Positions 1 through 7,787 of a DNA stretch of 40,996 bases are shown piece by piece. Origin of the DNA: Pullilachnospira_A gallistercoris (GTDB lineage Bacteria > Bacillota > Clostridia > Lachnospirales > Lachnospiraceae); NCBI GenBank assembly GCA_018712125.1, contig DVHM01000094.1:1-40996 (forward strand), read 5' to 3'. How positions within the stretch are numbered: position 1 is the first letter of the stretch; each line of letters begins with the position of its first letter. The position numbers and the translations under genes are program-made. Below the pieces are notes generated by a model, which was not told the DNA's origin, ran no database searches, and saw only the letters and a list, made by a program, of their open reading frames with translations.

Positions 1-274
1 GTCCGCTGGACATGGGTATGTACACGATTTCATCGTAATCCTTCAGCAATGCTTCCCAACGGTCAATCAGATCCCCCACAGCCGGCATGGATGTGGAGAT
101 ATCTCCGCCCTTCTCCAGCATTCTATAAAAATCTTCCTGTGTCAGGTCGATGTCCTCGTAATAAAGCTTTCCGTCAATGTAAAAGGGCATCGGCACGACA
201 GTAATCCCGAGTTCCTTCGCCTGCGACTGGGTAATGCCGCTGTTGCTGTCTGTCATAACTGCAACTTTGCTCAT
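1..274 (-). CDS. DegV family fatty-acid-binding protein (N-terminal part, cut by window edge)
   Basis: The first 91 codons are in the window, starting at the ATG at 272-274 behind the ribosome binding site GAGGAGAGAAG; the rest lies beyond position 1. The start reads MSKVAVMTDSNSGIT, followed by TSMPAVGD near residues 60-67. This matches the DegV fold, in which the TS-P segment helps hold the carboxyl group of a bound fatty acid. Known members (FakB type) bind acyl chains and can present them to a fatty acid kinase, but many DegV proteins have no defined role. It sits downstream of groESL, beyond a strong terminator, so it is probably a separate unit. Family assignment is firm; the ligand is unknown. 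Confidence 0.88.
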   Translation of the reverse strand, partial: MSKVAVMTDSNSGITQSQAKELGITVVPMPFYIDGKLYYEDIDLTQEDFYRMLEKGGDISTSMPAVGDLIDRWEALLKDYDEIVYIPMSSG

Positions 275-301
275 CTTCTCTCCTCGCTTTCCAATATATA
301 G

Positions 302-336
302 GTATGTATTTGACTCACATACGTTTATCATGATAA
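302..336. promoter_or_regulatory. Two inverted repeats upstream of the DegV gene
   Basis: GTATGT (302-307), nine bases, then ACATAC (317-322) form an inverted repeat. A perfect 12-base palindrome TTATCATGATAA follows at 325-336. Both lie 28-62 bases upstream of the degV start codon in an AT-rich gap and could be operator sites. I see only a weak -10 candidate (TATATT on the minus strand, 293-298) and no convincing -35. No regulator is assigned. Confidence 0.35.
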
Positions 337-399
337 CATAACTTCCCTTTTCAGACAATCATTTCAGCGAAAAAGAACGGAAAAACAGAAAAAGGACAG

Positions 400-430
400 A
401 AAAAAGGACGCCGCGACAAGCGCGGCGCCC
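400..430 (-). terminator. Rho-independent terminator of groESL
   Basis: On the minus strand a ten-pair GC-rich stem (arms 421-430 and 406-415, with one G-U pair) closes a five-base loop and is followed by six T (400-405). It lies just after the groEL stop codon, so it ends the groES-groEL transcript. Confidence 0.93.
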
Positions 431-442
431 GGTAAAATCGAT

Positions 443-2062
443 TTACATCATTCCCATTCCCGGATTTGCAGGTGCTTCCGGAGCGGGCTCTTTGATGTCT
501 GCCACAACAGACTCTGTGGTCAGCAGAGTGGATGCAACAGAGGTAGCGTTCTGCAGGGCCGTTCTGGTTACCTTTACCGGATCCAGGATACCTGCGGAAA
601 CCATATCCTCGTAAGTCTCATGGTAAGCGTCGAATCCGACACCCGGATCAGACTCTTTTACCTTGTTGATGATCACAGATCCCTCAAGACCTGCGTTGTC
701 AGCGATATAGTAGAGAGGAGCCTCCAGAGCCTTCAGGATAACCTTGGCACCGGTCTTCTCATCTCCCTCGAGAGTATCAGCAAGCTTTGCCACTTCCTTG
801 GTAGCGTGGATGTAAGCGGAACCGCCTCCGGCGATAATACCTTCCTCCACAGCCGCTCTCGTTGCGTTCAGCGCATCTTCCATACGAAGCTTGCTCTCCT
901 TCATCTCGGTCTCGGTGGCAGCGCCCACACGGATGACAGCTACGCCGCCGGCGAGTTTTGCGAGACGCTCCTGCAGTTTCTCTCTGTCGAAATCGGATGT
1001 CGTCTCCTCAATCTGCGCACGGATCTGAGCAATTCTCGCGTTGATCGCGTCCTTATCGCCCATGCCGTCCACGATGACGGTATTCTCCTTCTGAACCTTG
1101 ACGGACTTTGCACGGCCAAGCTGATCAATGGTAGTATCCTTCAGCTCCAGGCCGACCTCCTCGGAGATGACCTGACCGCCGGTCAGAATCGCGATATCCT
1201 GCAGCATCTCTTTTCTTCTGTCGCCATAACCCGGAGCCTTCACAGCAACTACGTTGAAGGTTCCACGCAGCTTATTCAGAATCAATGTGGTAAGCGCTTC
1301 GCCCTCCACATCCTCAGCGATGATCAGAAGTCTCGCTCCGGACTGTACGATCTGCTCCAGCAGCGGCAGGATCTCCTGAATGTTGCTGATCTTCTTATCG
1401 GTAATCAGGATGTAGGGATCATCCAGAACCGCTTCCATCTTATCCATATCCGTTGCCATATATGCGGAGATATAACCACGGTCAAACTGCATTCCTTCTA
1501 CCAGATCCAGCTCGGTCTGCATGGTCTTGGATTCCTCAATGGTAATAACGCCGTCGTTGGAAACCTTCTCCATAGCGTCCGCTACCATCGCGCCAACTTC
1601 TTCATTTCCGGCAGAGATAGCCGCAACCTTCGCGATCTGATCCTTTCCGCTTACCTTCTGAGACATTGCCAGAATCGCGTCTACAGCGGCGTCCGTCGCT
1701 TTCTTCATTCCTTTCCGCAGAATGATGGGATTTGCTCCTGCAGCCAGGTTCTTCATTCCCTCCTTAACCATAGCCTGTGCCAGAACTGTCGCTGTGGTGG
1801 TACCGTCGCCGGCCACATCGTTGGTCTTTGTCGCAACTTCCTTAACCAGCTGAGCGCCCATATTCTCGAAGGGATCCGCCAGCTCCACTTCCTTTGCGAT
1901 GGTCACACCATCGTTGGTAATCAGCGGAGTTCCGTAGGACTTATCCAATACCACATTTCTTCCCTTCGGTCCCAGGGTAACCCGGACCGTGTCCGCCAGT
2001 TTATCTACACCGGCTTCCAGAGCTGATCTCGCCTCTGCGCCATACTTGATTTCCTTTGCCAT
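443..2062 (-). CDS. groEL: Chaperonin GroEL (60 kDa, Hsp60)
   Basis: 539 residues, the normal size. GroEL forms the double-ring ATP-driven cytoplasmic cage that folds proteins with its GroES lid. The start MAKEIKYG, the ATP site GDGTTTAT at residues 85-92 (D86 matches the catalytic Asp of E. coli GroEL) and a C-terminal GMGMM tail are all present. It lies 70 bases downstream of groES and shares its promoter; transcription ends at the hairpin immediately after its stop. Regulation is through the CIRCE site before groES. Nothing unusual was seen. Confidence 0.99.
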   Translation of the reverse strand: MAKEIKYGAEARSALEAGVDKLADTVRVTLGPKGRNVVLDKSYGTPLITNDGVTIAKEVELADPFENMGAQLVKEVATKTNDVAGDGTTTATVLAQAMVKEGMKNLAAGANPIILRKGMKKATDAAVDAILAMSQKVSGKDQIAKVAAISAGNEEVGAMVADAMEKVSNDGVITIEESKTMQTELDLVEGMQFDRGYISAYMATDMDKMEAVLDDPYILITDKKISNIQEILPLLEQIVQSGARLLIIAEDVEGEALTTLILNKLRGTFNVVAVKAPGYGDRRKEMLQDIAILTGGQVISEEVGLELKDTTIDQLGRAKSVKVQKENTVIVDGMGDKDAINARIAQIRAQIEETTSDFDREKLQERLAKLAGGVAVIRVGAATETEMKESKLRMEDALNATRAAVEEGIIAGGGSAYIHATKEVAKLADTLEGDEKTGAKVILKALEAPLYYIADNAGLEGSVIINKVKESDPGVGFDAYHETYEDMVSAGILDPVKVTRTALQNATSVASTLLTTESVVADIKEPAPEAPANPGMGMM

Positions 2063-2132
2063 AATTCCTATACCTCTTTTCTTTTACTCTTCTATTTTCT
2101 TTTTATCTGAATAATCGCATGAAATCTGACAT

Positions 2133-2417
2133 TTACTCTACAATCGCCAGGATATCATTCTGGCGGACGATGATATATTCCTCGCCCTCCAGCTTTACCT
2201 CTGTTCCCGAATACTTTGAGTAAATAACTTTCTGACCTTCCTTTACCTGCATGGTAACTTCCTTGCCGTCCACCATTCCTCCGGGGCCAACGGCGATAAC
2301 CACTGCCTCCATCGGCTTCTCCTGAGCAGCGCTTGCCAGAATAATACCGGATTTTGTCGTCTCTTCCGCTTCACATTGTTTTAACACAACTCTGTCTGTT
2401 AAAGGTACCAATTTCAT
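2133..2417 (-). CDS. groES: Co-chaperonin GroES
   Basis: 94 residues beginning MKLVPLTDRVVLK, the lid of the GroEL chamber, with the mobile loop around residues 18-32 and the terminal NDILAIVE. I place the start at the ATG at 2415-2417, behind AAGGAGGACATCAGTC. An upstream in-frame start would add 15 residues and run back into the CIRCE element, so it is rejected. It is the first gene of the groESL operon, under sigma-A and HrcA/CIRCE control. Confidence 0.98.
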   Translation of the reverse strand: MKLVPLTDRVVLKQCEAEETTKSGIILASAAQEKPMEAVVIAVGPGGMVDGKEVTMQVKEGQKVIYSKYSGTEVKLEGEEYIIVRQNDILAIVE

Positions 2418-2451
2418 GACTGATGTCCTCCTTATTGCGATTTGAAATCTG

Positions 2452-2478
2452 TTAGCACTCAACTTATCCGAGTGCTAA
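2452..2478. promoter_or_regulatory. CIRCE operator (HrcA binding site)
   Basis: Perfect TTAGCACTC, nine bases, GAGTGCTAA. This is the canonical CIRCE heat-shock operator bound by HrcA. It lies just downstream of the predicted transcription start and 34 bases before the groES ATG, so it would act both as DNA operator and as a 5' UTR hairpin. Confidence 0.98.
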
Positions 2479-2489
2479 CTCTAGGTCAT

Positions 2490-2518
2490 ATCATAGGATT
2501 TCACAGGGTTTCTTGCAA
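2490..2518 (-). promoter_or_regulatory. Sigma-A-type promoter of groESL
   Basis: Minus-strand -35 TTGCAA (2513-2518), 17-base spacer, -10 TATGAT (2490-2495). The predicted start near 2483 puts CIRCE at the very beginning of the transcript, as in other Firmicutes. Confidence 0.75.
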
Positions 2519-2534
2519 CTTGATTTATAGGCGA

Positions 2535-2569
2535 AAAAATAAGGATTTCTTTTGAAATCCTCATTTTTT
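2535..2569 (-). terminator. Rho-independent terminator after the Mbeg1-like gene
   Basis: An eight-pair perfect stem (AGGATTTC at 2542-2549 and GAAATCCT at 2554-2561) with a four-base loop is flanked by A-rich and T-rich runs on both sides. On the minus strand the stem is followed by TATTTTTT. It starts one base beyond the stop codon of the gene at 2571-3713 and separates it from the groESL promoter. Confidence 0.88.
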
Positions 2570-2570
2570 C

Positions 2571-3713
2571 TCATTTATCCTCTGTTTTTCTCCTGTTTCC
2601 AAAAATTTGCATAAAAAATTTTTCCTTTACCGACTCCCCGCTGCAGACAGCCAGACGCATGAGTACATTCCTGACAGAACGCTGCGTTTCCGGAGGCAGA
2701 CTGACAATATAATTGTGCACTTCCGCCAGATCCCGGATATCCAGGTCCATGAGATCCTCCAGAGTGGTGGCTCCGGTAGACCACAGAATGCCGAAGAGTA
2801 CATCCACAAATTCCTCCCGCTCCTCCTGATCCAGTCCCAGCAGCCAGTTCTTCAGCGTCCGGTCAAGAAGCTGACTGCTCTCGGACAGGGATTTTGCCCG
2901 GACAAACGTCTTTCCAATTACCTCCCAGGAGAGCGCGTCGTGCTGGAGTACGCCGGTCTGGGAGCTCTTTACGACGGTATGTTCCACATCGTTCTCCAGA
3001 AGCATTCCCACAATGGAGGATTCGGGAATCGTGCTGACTACCCGGGGAAGGATCCTCCGATAGCCTGGATCCCTGAGAATCTCCGGCAGAAACCCCGGCC
3101 CGTCGTTCGTGTACACCTTCTGTATCCTCCGCTGTACGTCCGGTTCGCAGAATGACGACGCGTAGACGGCAAGATTTCCTCCCTTGGAGTGACCGCCAAC
3201 CCGCAGACGGCCGCAGCCGCCTTTGAAGTTGTCGTTGAGATATCGGACGGCCCGCCGCTGTCCCGACGTATGGCAAAGAAATCCCATATTGAAATCTTCC
3301 TTCCATCCCACAATCGTGTTGTCGGTTCCCCGATATGCCACGTAAACCGTCCCATCCCCGAGATAACAGCAGACAGCGGAAAACTGCCGCTGGCTGTCCA
3401 TGTCAATCTCGTTGACGTAGTTCCCCAGCATCAGGCTGCCGAATCTTCTTCCGGATATCAGCTTTTTCATGAGAAAGGGAGCCATCTTGGTGGTGCTGGT
3501 TCTCGCCAGGATCTCCTCCTCGGAGTACAGCGAAAAGAAATCCCTGCAGGCCTTCTGTATGGTTATTGTCTCCCGCTTATCCTCTCCGGGGACAATCCCG
3601 TCAAAATCCACGTAGGCCAGTTCCGATAAAATCAGATTGTCAACCTCACAGAAGGGAGATACGGAAAAATCCAGATCTCCCCTCCAGTCCAGATAATCAG
3701 ATATATTTGCCAT
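2571..3713 (-). CDS. Mbeg1-like (DUF2974) alpha/beta hydrolase
   Basis: 380 residues, starting behind GGAGGAAAGCG. The region up to about residue 215 looks like a lipase-class-3-type hydrolase: AYRGTDNT at 126-133 resembles the oxyanion region, and GGHSKGGN at 173-180 is the nucleophile elbow with S176 as likely nucleophile; TNDGPGF at 202-208 may supply the acid. There is no signal peptide, so it is probably cytoplasmic. The C-terminal ~150 residues are helical and unassigned. It is the last gene of the run that follows mgsA, 49 bases downstream, and ends at a terminator. The family is common in Firmicutes and its substrate is not established; I infer an esterase or lipase only from the motifs. 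Confidence 0.85.
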   Translation of the reverse strand: MANISDYLDWRGDLDFSVSPFCEVDNLILSELAYVDFDGIVPGEDKRETITIQKACRDFFSLYSEEEILARTSTTKMAPFLMKKLISGRRFGSLMLGNYVNEIDMDSQRQFSAVCCYLGDGTVYVAYRGTDNTIVGWKEDFNMGFLCHTSGQRRAVRYLNDNFKGGCGRLRVGGHSKGGNLAVYASSFCEPDVQRRIQKVYTNDGPGFLPEILRDPGYRRILPRVVSTIPESSIVGMLLENDVEHTVVKSSQTGVLQHDALSWEVIGKTFVRAKSLSESSQLLDRTLKNWLLGLDQEEREEFVDVLFGILWSTGATTLEDLMDLDIRDLAEVHNYIVSLPPETQRSVRNVLMRLAVCSGESVKEKFFMQIFGNRRKTEDK

Positions 3714-3762
3714 CGCTTTCCTCCGATGTCAGATGATACAGGCCCCGGCGGAGCCGTCTGAT

Positions 3763-4233
3763 CTACAGCGTCTCCGCTCTGTGCAGAATGTTCTCCCTGA
3801 AGTTGATGACTTCATGATTATATTCCTCATTGATATAACTGGATGTCATCAGAAAATCCGCCGTCGCTTTATTGTTCGCAATGGGAATATCGTACACCTG
3901 AGCAATACGCAGCAATGCCTTCACATCGGGGTCATGCGGCTGTGCCGTCAGAGGATCGGAGAAGAAAATAATCAGATCCACCTGTCCCTCCACAACCTTC
4001 GCACCGATCTGCTGGTCTCCGCCCAGAGGGCCGCTGTTGTACCCCCTTACCGGAAGTCCTGTCCTCTCGGTAATCATTCTGGCCGTGGTACCTGTTCCGC
4101 ACAGAAAATGCTGGCTCAGAAGCTCCTTGTGTTTTGCGCACCACTCGATCATCTCCGCTTTCTTCCCATCATGGGCAATCAAGGCGATATTTTTCTGCTT
4201 TCCAATGGTCAATGTAATCCGGCTGTCTTCCAT
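3763..4233 (-). CDS. mgsA: Methylglyoxal synthase
   Basis: 156 residues, the family size. It converts dihydroxyacetone phosphate to methylglyoxal and phosphate, a glycolytic bypass used when phosphate is short or sugar phosphates pile up. Residues matching the E. coli active site are visible: H21, GGDQQIG at 71-77 (D73), FFSDPL at 90-95 (D93) and PHDPDVKALLR at 99-109 (H100, D101). The ribosome binding site GGGAGGTAAGAA lies just before the ATG. It is 19 bases downstream of the CPBP protease gene and probably co-transcribed with it. The link to the folate genes looks positional rather than metabolic. Confidence 0.97.
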   Translation of the reverse strand: MEDSRITLTIGKQKNIALIAHDGKKAEMIEWCAKHKELLSQHFLCGTGTTARMITERTGLPVRGYNSGPLGGDQQIGAKVVEGQVDLIIFFSDPLTAQPHDPDVKALLRIAQVYDIPIANNKATADFLMTSSYINEEYNHEVINFRENILHRAETL

Positions 4234-4252
4234 TTCTTACCTCCCGTAACAA

Positions 4253-4897
4253 CTAAAACGCTGCGGTAACAAGTATTACCACAAAATTTACCAGTCCATG
4301 AGCCGCCATGGGAATCCAGAGCCTCCGATATCTCACATAGATATACCCCAGTGCAAGCCCCATGACAAACCCATACAGAAATTGTACCACATTAAAGTGC
4401 ATGATGCCAAACAAAAAGGCAGAAAAGAACACCGCCTTCCACTGGCCGTACCACTGCAGCAGTTGCCCGCAGACAATTCCCCGGTAGACAACCTCCTCGA
4501 GCATCGGTATCAGCAGCGCGTTTCCGACAATCTTGATGAGGAGCCCGCCCGAAAACAGAGTGCTGTTTGCCTCCTGATATCCCACCGACAGATCCGCGAG
4601 GGGCGTATTTGAGATCAGAATATTCAAAAGAATGCCCACCGCCACCGTCAGAAGAATCGCTCCGGTCCACTGCAGCACCTGGGCAATGGTCCGTTTCTCT
4701 GAAATCGCTCTGGTAATCGGCAGCTTTCGATAACATACCACCATGACCACAAGAGTGATGGCGGACGCCAGCGTCAGGCATTCCAGTGATCCCAGTCTTC
4801 CCCCCGTTATGACAAGAAACAGTATGTGCAGAAAATGGTACATCAGATAATAGACCGCCATAGGGTAAGCGATCTGCCAGAATCGGTTTGCTCTCAT
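4253..4897 (-). CDS. CPBP family intramembrane glutamic endopeptidase
   Basis: 214 residues with several hydrophobic segments (about 12-32, 42-56, 76-96, 155-170, 172-190, 200-214). The signature EEVVYRG lies at 134-140, and the later conserved histidines are H167 (GIMHF) and H200 (AAHGLVNF). This is the Abi/CAAX-protease (CPBP) family of membrane proteases, some of which process peptides or act in bacteriocin immunity. The start overlaps the end of folB-folK by four bases (ATGA type), with AAGGAG placed in the upstream gene, so translation is probably coupled. The substrate is unknown. Confidence 0.92.
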   Translation of the reverse strand: MRANRFWQIAYPMAVYYLMYHFLHILFLVITGGRLGSLECLTLASAITLVVMVVCYRKLPITRAISEKRTIAQVLQWTGAILLTVAVGILLNILISNTPLADLSVGYQEANSTLFSGGLLIKIVGNALLIPMLEEVVYRGIVCGQLLQWYGQWKAVFFSAFLFGIMHFNVVQFLYGFVMGLALGYIYVRYRRLWIPMAAHGLVNFVVILVTAAF

Positions 4898-5709
4898 CCC
4901 TTCAACTCCTTATACAGTTCCGACACACTCTTCCCTTTCCAGGGATGCACCCACCAGGGCGCAATCTCGACCAGAGGCTGCAGCACAAACAGGCGATTGT
5001 GCATATCCACGTGGGGGATGGTCAGTGTCCTGCTGTTGCATGTGAAATTATCGTAAAACAGAATATCCAGATCCAGGGTTCTGGGGCCCCACCGGATTAT
5101 CCGCTCCCGGTTCCTTCCCGCCTCAATTTCATGCAGGAAATCCAGCAGTTCCTCCGGGGTAAGACAGGTCTCAAACACCGCCGCCGCGTTGAGAAAATCC
5201 TCCTGGTCTTCATATCCGTAAGGCTTCGTCACATAGTATTCCGAGACGGTAAGTTCGCGGACGGTATCTGCGTTTTCCAGACAGCGAACCGCGAAATCCA
5301 GATGTTCGCTCTTCTCTCCCATATTGGAACCAAGGGAGATGGCCACAGGGCGCCAACGGCGTTCCAGCCGCACCCCCACATTGGCAAACTCCATGGGAAT
5401 CGGCGCCTGGGGTTTGCCGATCTCGAGAAACAGGCCGTCGATGGCCGGAAATGTCCGCAGAATTTCCAAGGCGAGTTCGTTCACGGCAGTCTCCAGCAGC
5501 TCATATCTCTTTTCCCGGAAAAAATCCCGGATCAGCAGACACAGGGAGCCGTAATCCACAGTCTCTCCCAGTTCATCGGACGCCGCCGCCCGGGCAAAGG
5601 ACAGATCCGCCCGGGCCTGCACGAGGAAATGCTGTCCCTGTTCCTTCTCCTGGCTGTACACCCCGTGATACCCATATACCTGAAGATCTCTGATAAAAAT
5701 CTGTTCCAT
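4894..5709 (-). CDS. folBK: Bifunctional dihydroneopterin aldolase / HPPK (FolB-FolK fusion)
   Basis: 271 residues with two domains. Residues 1-117 are dihydroneopterin aldolase (YGYHGVYSQEKEQGQ near the start; EIGKPQAP at 96-103 with a likely catalytic Lys). Residues 121-271 are 6-hydroxymethyl-7,8-dihydropterin pyrophosphokinase (SLGSNMGEK at 125-133; WGPRTLDLDIL at 207-217, whose D213 and D215 should bind magnesium). The protein makes 6-hydroxymethyldihydropterin and then pyrophosphorylates it for FolP. FolB-FolK fusions are known in Firmicutes. It lies 19 bases after folP and overlaps the next gene by four bases. Confidence 0.97.
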   Translation of the reverse strand: MEQIFIRDLQVYGYHGVYSQEKEQGQHFLVQARADLSFARAAASDELGETVDYGSLCLLIRDFFREKRYELLETAVNELALEILRTFPAIDGLFLEIGKPQAPIPMEFANVGVRLERRWRPVAISLGSNMGEKSEHLDFAVRCLENADTVRELTVSEYYVTKPYGYEDQEDFLNAAAVFETCLTPEELLDFLHEIEAGRNRERIIRWGPRTLDLDILFYDNFTCNSRTLTIPHVDMHNRLFVLQPLVEIAPWWVHPWKGKSVSELYKELKG

Positions 5710-5728
5710 CTGCCGCTCCTTCCTGAAT

Positions 5729-6592
5729 CTATACGGTTCCCGTCTCTCTGCCGCCGTCCGCTCGCGCCTGCCTCTGCCACGCCGCGTTCCGATCCCTCAG
5801 CGCCTCCATCATCCGAATAAAGCGCACGTTCTCCTTCACATCGTGAACCCGGACAAAGGCAATATTCTGCAGCACGGCCCATGCAGTGGTGGCAAGTGTT
5901 CCCTCCAGCCGCTGGTCTGTGGGCAGATCCAGAATATAGCCGATACAGGACTTGCGGGAAGTTCCCAGAAGCAGCGGCAGTCCCAGTTCCCTGCACTGCC
6001 TCAGATTGGCAATGACCATCAGATTCTCCTCCTGGGTCTTGGCGAATCCCACCCCGGGATCCAGAATGATCCTGTCCGTGGCTATCCCGGCATCCAGCGC
6101 TCTCTTCACATCCTCGCCCATCTCCCGGGTCAGACGATCCATGGTCAGTCCCGGGAGCGGATCTCTTCGATTGTGCATCAGACAGCAGGCGACCCGGGAG
6201 GAGGCGATGACCTTACCCATGGCCTCGTCCGCCTGGAGCGCCCAGATATCGTTGATCAGATCCGCGCCGGCGTCAATCCCCTCCCGGGCAACCCGGGCCT
6301 TGCAGGTGTCCAGGGATACCGGTATGTCAAAACGCTCCTTGACAGCCGCGATAACCGGGGCGACACGTCCGATTTCCTCCTCCTCCGGGACGCGCTCATA
6401 CCCGGGCCTGGCGGATTCTCCTCCCACATCGATGATATCCGCCCCCTCCCGGATCATCTCCTCAGCCCGAAAAAGAGCCGCGTCCAGCCGGTCATATTTT
6501 CCCCCGTCCGAGAAGGAATCCGGCGTCACATTCAAAATCCCCATCACATGGGTGTGTTTCCCAAACGTAAACGTTCTGTTTCCGATGATCAT
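5729..6592 (-). CDS. folP: Dihydropteroate synthase
   Basis: 287 residues. It condenses the pterin pyrophosphate from FolK with p-aminobenzoate to give dihydropteroate and is the sulfonamide target. The first signature MGILNVTPDSFSDGG lies at 17-31 and the second, DVGGESARPG, at 55-64. The second usually reads GGESTRPG; here the Thr equivalent to E. coli T62 is Ala (codon GCC, A61). The ATG overlaps the stop of the HD-domain gene (ATGA) and has AGGAGGAGACTTGAT before it, so the two are translationally coupled. Confidence 0.97.
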   Translation of the reverse strand: MIIGNRTFTFGKHTHVMGILNVTPDSFSDGGKYDRLDAALFRAEEMIREGADIIDVGGESARPGYERVPEEEEIGRVAPVIAAVKERFDIPVSLDTCKARVAREGIDAGADLINDIWALQADEAMGKVIASSRVACCLMHNRRDPLPGLTMDRLTREMGEDVKRALDAGIATDRIILDPGVGFAKTQEENLMVIANLRQCRELGLPLLLGTSRKSCIGYILDLPTDQRLEGTLATTAWAVLQNIAFVRVHDVKENVRFIRMMEALRDRNAAWQRQARADGGRETGTV

Positions 6593-7137
6593 ATCAAGTC
6601 TCCTCCTGTTGTCTTTTCCTCATCTTTCCATTTGCAGGATTCTCTGGCCTCGCAGGCAAAACAGTTTCTGGAAAGCTGATCCGCAAGGGCGATTATCCGG
6701 GCAAGAAGTTCTCTCCTATCTCGCGCCATTTCATCCGAATCCTTCTTTGCGGATTCGCCGCTTCGCCCTCTCTGCTCCCGCAGATTTACCCTTCCACTGT
6801 GATGGGAAATGGCATAGCAGATCTCCCGCGCTTTCTTCTCATCGTAGCCCAGAACGCGCAAAATCTCCCCTGCAGCGGCCCCAGAAGCCTCTGCATGGGA
6901 GATTCCAGCCCCGTATTCCTCCACGCGTCCCAGATCGTGGAGCAGGGCACAGAGGTAGACCTGTTCCTTATCCAGCTCCAATCCCTGTTCCACAGACAGA
7001 AGACAGGCGATGCGGGCCACATGGAGAAAATGATCCAGATCATGCCGGCAATATACACGGTCCTGTTCCATCTCCTTCAGCTTCCGCAGTCGATTTTTGT
7101 ATTCCACGCTCTCCAGCAGCTTTTTCACAAACTCCAT
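6589..7137 (-). CDS. HD-domain metal-dependent phosphohydrolase in the folate operon
   Basis: 182 residues, starting behind GAGGAAACCGTGTC. An HD-superfamily core is visible: H36 (DHFLHVARIA), the doublet H67-D68 (ALLHDLGR), H112/H113 and D153 (IALADQLS), the usual metal ligands. A Cys group C159-x2-C162-x5-C168 (CFACEARESC) follows and may bind a metal. The gene lies between folE and folP and overlaps folP by four bases. HD proteins hydrolyse phosphate esters; archaeal MptB, an HD enzyme, acts on a dihydroneopterin cyclic phosphate in methanopterin synthesis. From position I infer a role in removing phosphates from dihydroneopterin triphosphate, for which the operon has no other candidate. 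This is not proven; a general nucleotidase or signalling role is possible. Confidence 0.85.
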   Translation of the reverse strand: MEFVKKLLESVEYKNRLRKLKEMEQDRVYCRHDLDHFLHVARIACLLSVEQGLELDKEQVYLCALLHDLGRVEEYGAGISHAEASGAAAGEILRVLGYDEKKAREICYAISHHSGRVNLREQRGRSGESAKKDSDEMARDRRELLARIIALADQLSRNCFACEARESCKWKDEEKTTGGDLI

Positions 7138-7229
7138 GACACGGTTTCCTCATCCTGCATTCTTTTGCCGTTCCCTCGCGTCGGCCCATGTAAAAGCATT
7201 CGCCCAGACCGATGCGGTATCCGGACGGG

Positions 7230-7787
7230 CTATCGCTCCAGAAGCCGGAAGAATTCTTCCCGCAGCCGGTCATCTTCCCGGAAAACTCCCCGGGCGGCAC
7301 AGGTTACCGTGGTGCTTCCCGGCTTTTTTACTCCCCGCATGGTCATGCACATATGCTCTGCTGTGATCATAACCATCGCGCCCTTTGGGGCCAGCTCCTC
7401 CATCAGGGCATCAGCAATCTGCGCGGTCAGCCGCTCCTGAAGCTGCGGTCTTCTGGCAAAGACCTCCACAGTTCTGGCCAGCTTACTCAGCCCTACCACC
7501 TCCCCCTCGGGCAGGTAGGCCACATGGACCTTTCCGTAAAAGGGGAGCAGATGATGCTCGCAGACGCTGTAGAAGGGAATATCCCTCTCCAGAACGATCT
7601 CGTTTGTGCCCGTGTGAAATCTCTTCTGAAGCGGTTCGTGGGGCGATTCCTCGAGTCCTCCGAAAATCTCCCTGCACATGCGCGCGATGCGCTCCGGCGT
7701 CTCCTTAAGGCCTTCTCTGTCCGGATCCTCTCCGATCCCCTCCAAAAGCAGGCGCACACCTTCCCTGATCTTCTCGTCATCAAACAT
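7230..7787 (-). CDS. folE: GTP cyclohydrolase I (FolE)
   Basis: 185 residues, usual for a bacterial type IA enzyme. It converts GTP to 7,8-dihydroneopterin triphosphate, the first step of folate synthesis. The zinc ligands are present: C76 and H79 in SVCEHHLLPF, and C147 in AEHMCMTMRG. The start overlaps folC by eight bases, with CGAGGAAATGTCTC as ribosome binding site inside folC, indicating coupled translation. A 92-base gap before the HD-domain gene holds no convincing feature. Confidence 0.98.
   Translation of the reverse strand: MFDDEKIREGVRLLLEGIGEDPDREGLKETPERIARMCREIFGGLEESPHEPLQKRFHTGTNEIVLERDIPFYSVCEHHLLPFYGKVHVAYLPEGEVVGLSKLARTVEVFARRPQLQERLTAQIADALMEELAPKGAMVMITAEHMCMTMRGVKKPGSTTVTCAARGVFREDDRLREEFFRLLER

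Noticed and set aside
620..2026. A 468-codon plus-strand open frame
   Set aside because: It lies wholly antisense to groEL, whose protein is unmistakable. No initiation signal or recognisable domain.
7138..7229. The 92-base gap between folE and the HD-domain gene as a possible promoter or riboswitch
   Set aside because: No -35/-10 pair with proper spacing, no conserved riboswitch core and no terminator were seen.
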